Positions 6,568 through 6,858 of a DNA stretch of 6,858 bases are shown piece by piece. The translations under genes and the position numbers were made by a program. The DNA lies in NCBI GenBank assembly GCA_945787265.1, contig CALZHS010000091.1, forward strand, positions 1 through 6,858. Direction: 5' to 3'. The notes under the pieces are model-generated. The model searched no databases and had not been told where the DNA came from. It was given only the letters and a program-made list of their open reading frames with translations. This DNA comes from an uncultured Gammaproteobacteria bacterium (GTDB lineage: Bacteria; Pseudomonadota; Gammaproteobacteria; GCA-001735895). How positions within the stretch are numbered: position 1 is the first letter of the stretch; each line of letters begins with the position of its first letter.

Positions 6568-6822
6568 ATGAAACGGATACTCACATTGGCACTATTGGCT
6601 GGCGCCTTAATACAGGCCGGTTGTGCGATCGAGCCCTGGGTTAAACCCTACGAGCGAGCAAACCTGGCGGACCCCATTATGAGTTTTAACCGTGACCCGG
6701 TATCGGCGAGCTACATACATCATGTTTATGATTCTCGCGAAGGCGCCAGGGGTGCAGGGATAGCAACCGGTGGCGGACGCTCAAGACCGTTTCGCCGAAT
6801 AATCTTAATTAGTTTCGGATAA
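6568..6822 (+). CDS. DUF4266-like small lipoprotein with abnormal C-terminus
   Basis: An 84-residue frame starts 4 bp after the thioredoxin stop with no strong ribosome site, so translation is probably coupled to the upstream gene. Residues 1-19 are a lipoprotein signal (Lys2, Arg3, hydrophobic core, QAGC with Cys19). The mature part (EPWVKPYERANLADPIMSF, NRDP, then HVYDSREGARGAG and GGG at 68-70) fits the DUF4266 family, small lipoproteins commonly next to a thioredoxin and a DUF3570 gene. From memory, that family normally ends right after the glycines with a short Cys-Gly-Cys-Asn tail. Here the glycines are followed by RSRPF and a further nine residues, with no cysteine. No other frame over 6778-6858 restores the Cys motif. 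Either this is a natural variant or the gene has been interrupted near 6778 by a recombination or insertion whose body lies beyond the window. Function of the family is not established. Confidence 0.75.
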   Translation: MKRILTLALLAGALIQAGCAIEPWVKPYERANLADPIMSFNRDPVSASYIHHVYDSREGARGAGIATGGGRSRPFRRIILISFG

Positions 6823-6858
6823 GGTCGAGGATCGAAGTTGGGGTAGGCGAGCCATCTG

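Noticed and set aside
6823..6858. A start for a DUF3570-type gene in the last bases
   Set aside because: No ATG or signal-peptide-like start is present on the plus strand in the last 36 bases.

Overview
The window looks like a stretch of a Gram-negative genome, most likely a marine or sediment proteobacterium (a gammaproteobacterium is my best guess). Every gene product carries a Sec or lipoprotein signal peptide, two products look like outer-membrane beta-barrels, and the last genes resemble the small proteobacterial set 'TlpA-like thioredoxin / DUF4266 lipoprotein (/ DUF3570)'. This assignment rests on gene content and general base composition, not on a marker gene. I see no rRNA, tRNA, CRISPR array or recognisable transposase.

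Layout. Positions 1-1266 hold the 5' part of a minus-strand gene for a secreted protein with one c-type haem motif (CVGCH). It is open for 422 codons and runs off the left edge. Positions 1267-1666 are a 400-bp divergent intergenic region with two clear inverted repeats and candidate promoters. Positions 1667-4555 encode a large lipoprotein: an N-terminal TolB/PD40-like beta-propeller, then a region like the middle domain of hydrazine synthase alpha (HzsA) with a CNGCH motif, then a C-terminal cytochrome-like region with a CTSCH motif. Four smaller plus-strand genes follow closely: an SH3b plus beta-barrel protein (4604-5416), a second beta-barrel protein overlapping it by 31 bp (5386-6039), a TlpA/ResA-type thioredoxin with WCGPC (6051-6563), and a DUF4266-like mini-lipoprotein (6568-6822). 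The last has an aberrant C-terminus close to the right edge.

How they may work together (inference). Two secreted c-type haem proteins are transcribed divergently from a shared control region, which suggests one extracytoplasmic redox function. The downstream genes are tightly packed, with an overlap and short gaps, and look like one transcript devoted to the cell envelope: two outer-membrane barrels, a periplasmic thiol-disulfide protein and a small lipoprotein. The thioredoxin could keep cysteines reduced for haem attachment or for a cysteine-containing partner. Whether the large lipoprotein belongs to the same transcript cannot be decided; the 48-bp gap shows no terminator.

The most notable points are the HzsA-like di-haem lipoprotein in a context with no other sign of anammox, its divergent haem-protein partner, the palindromes between them, and the altered end of the DUF4266-like gene.
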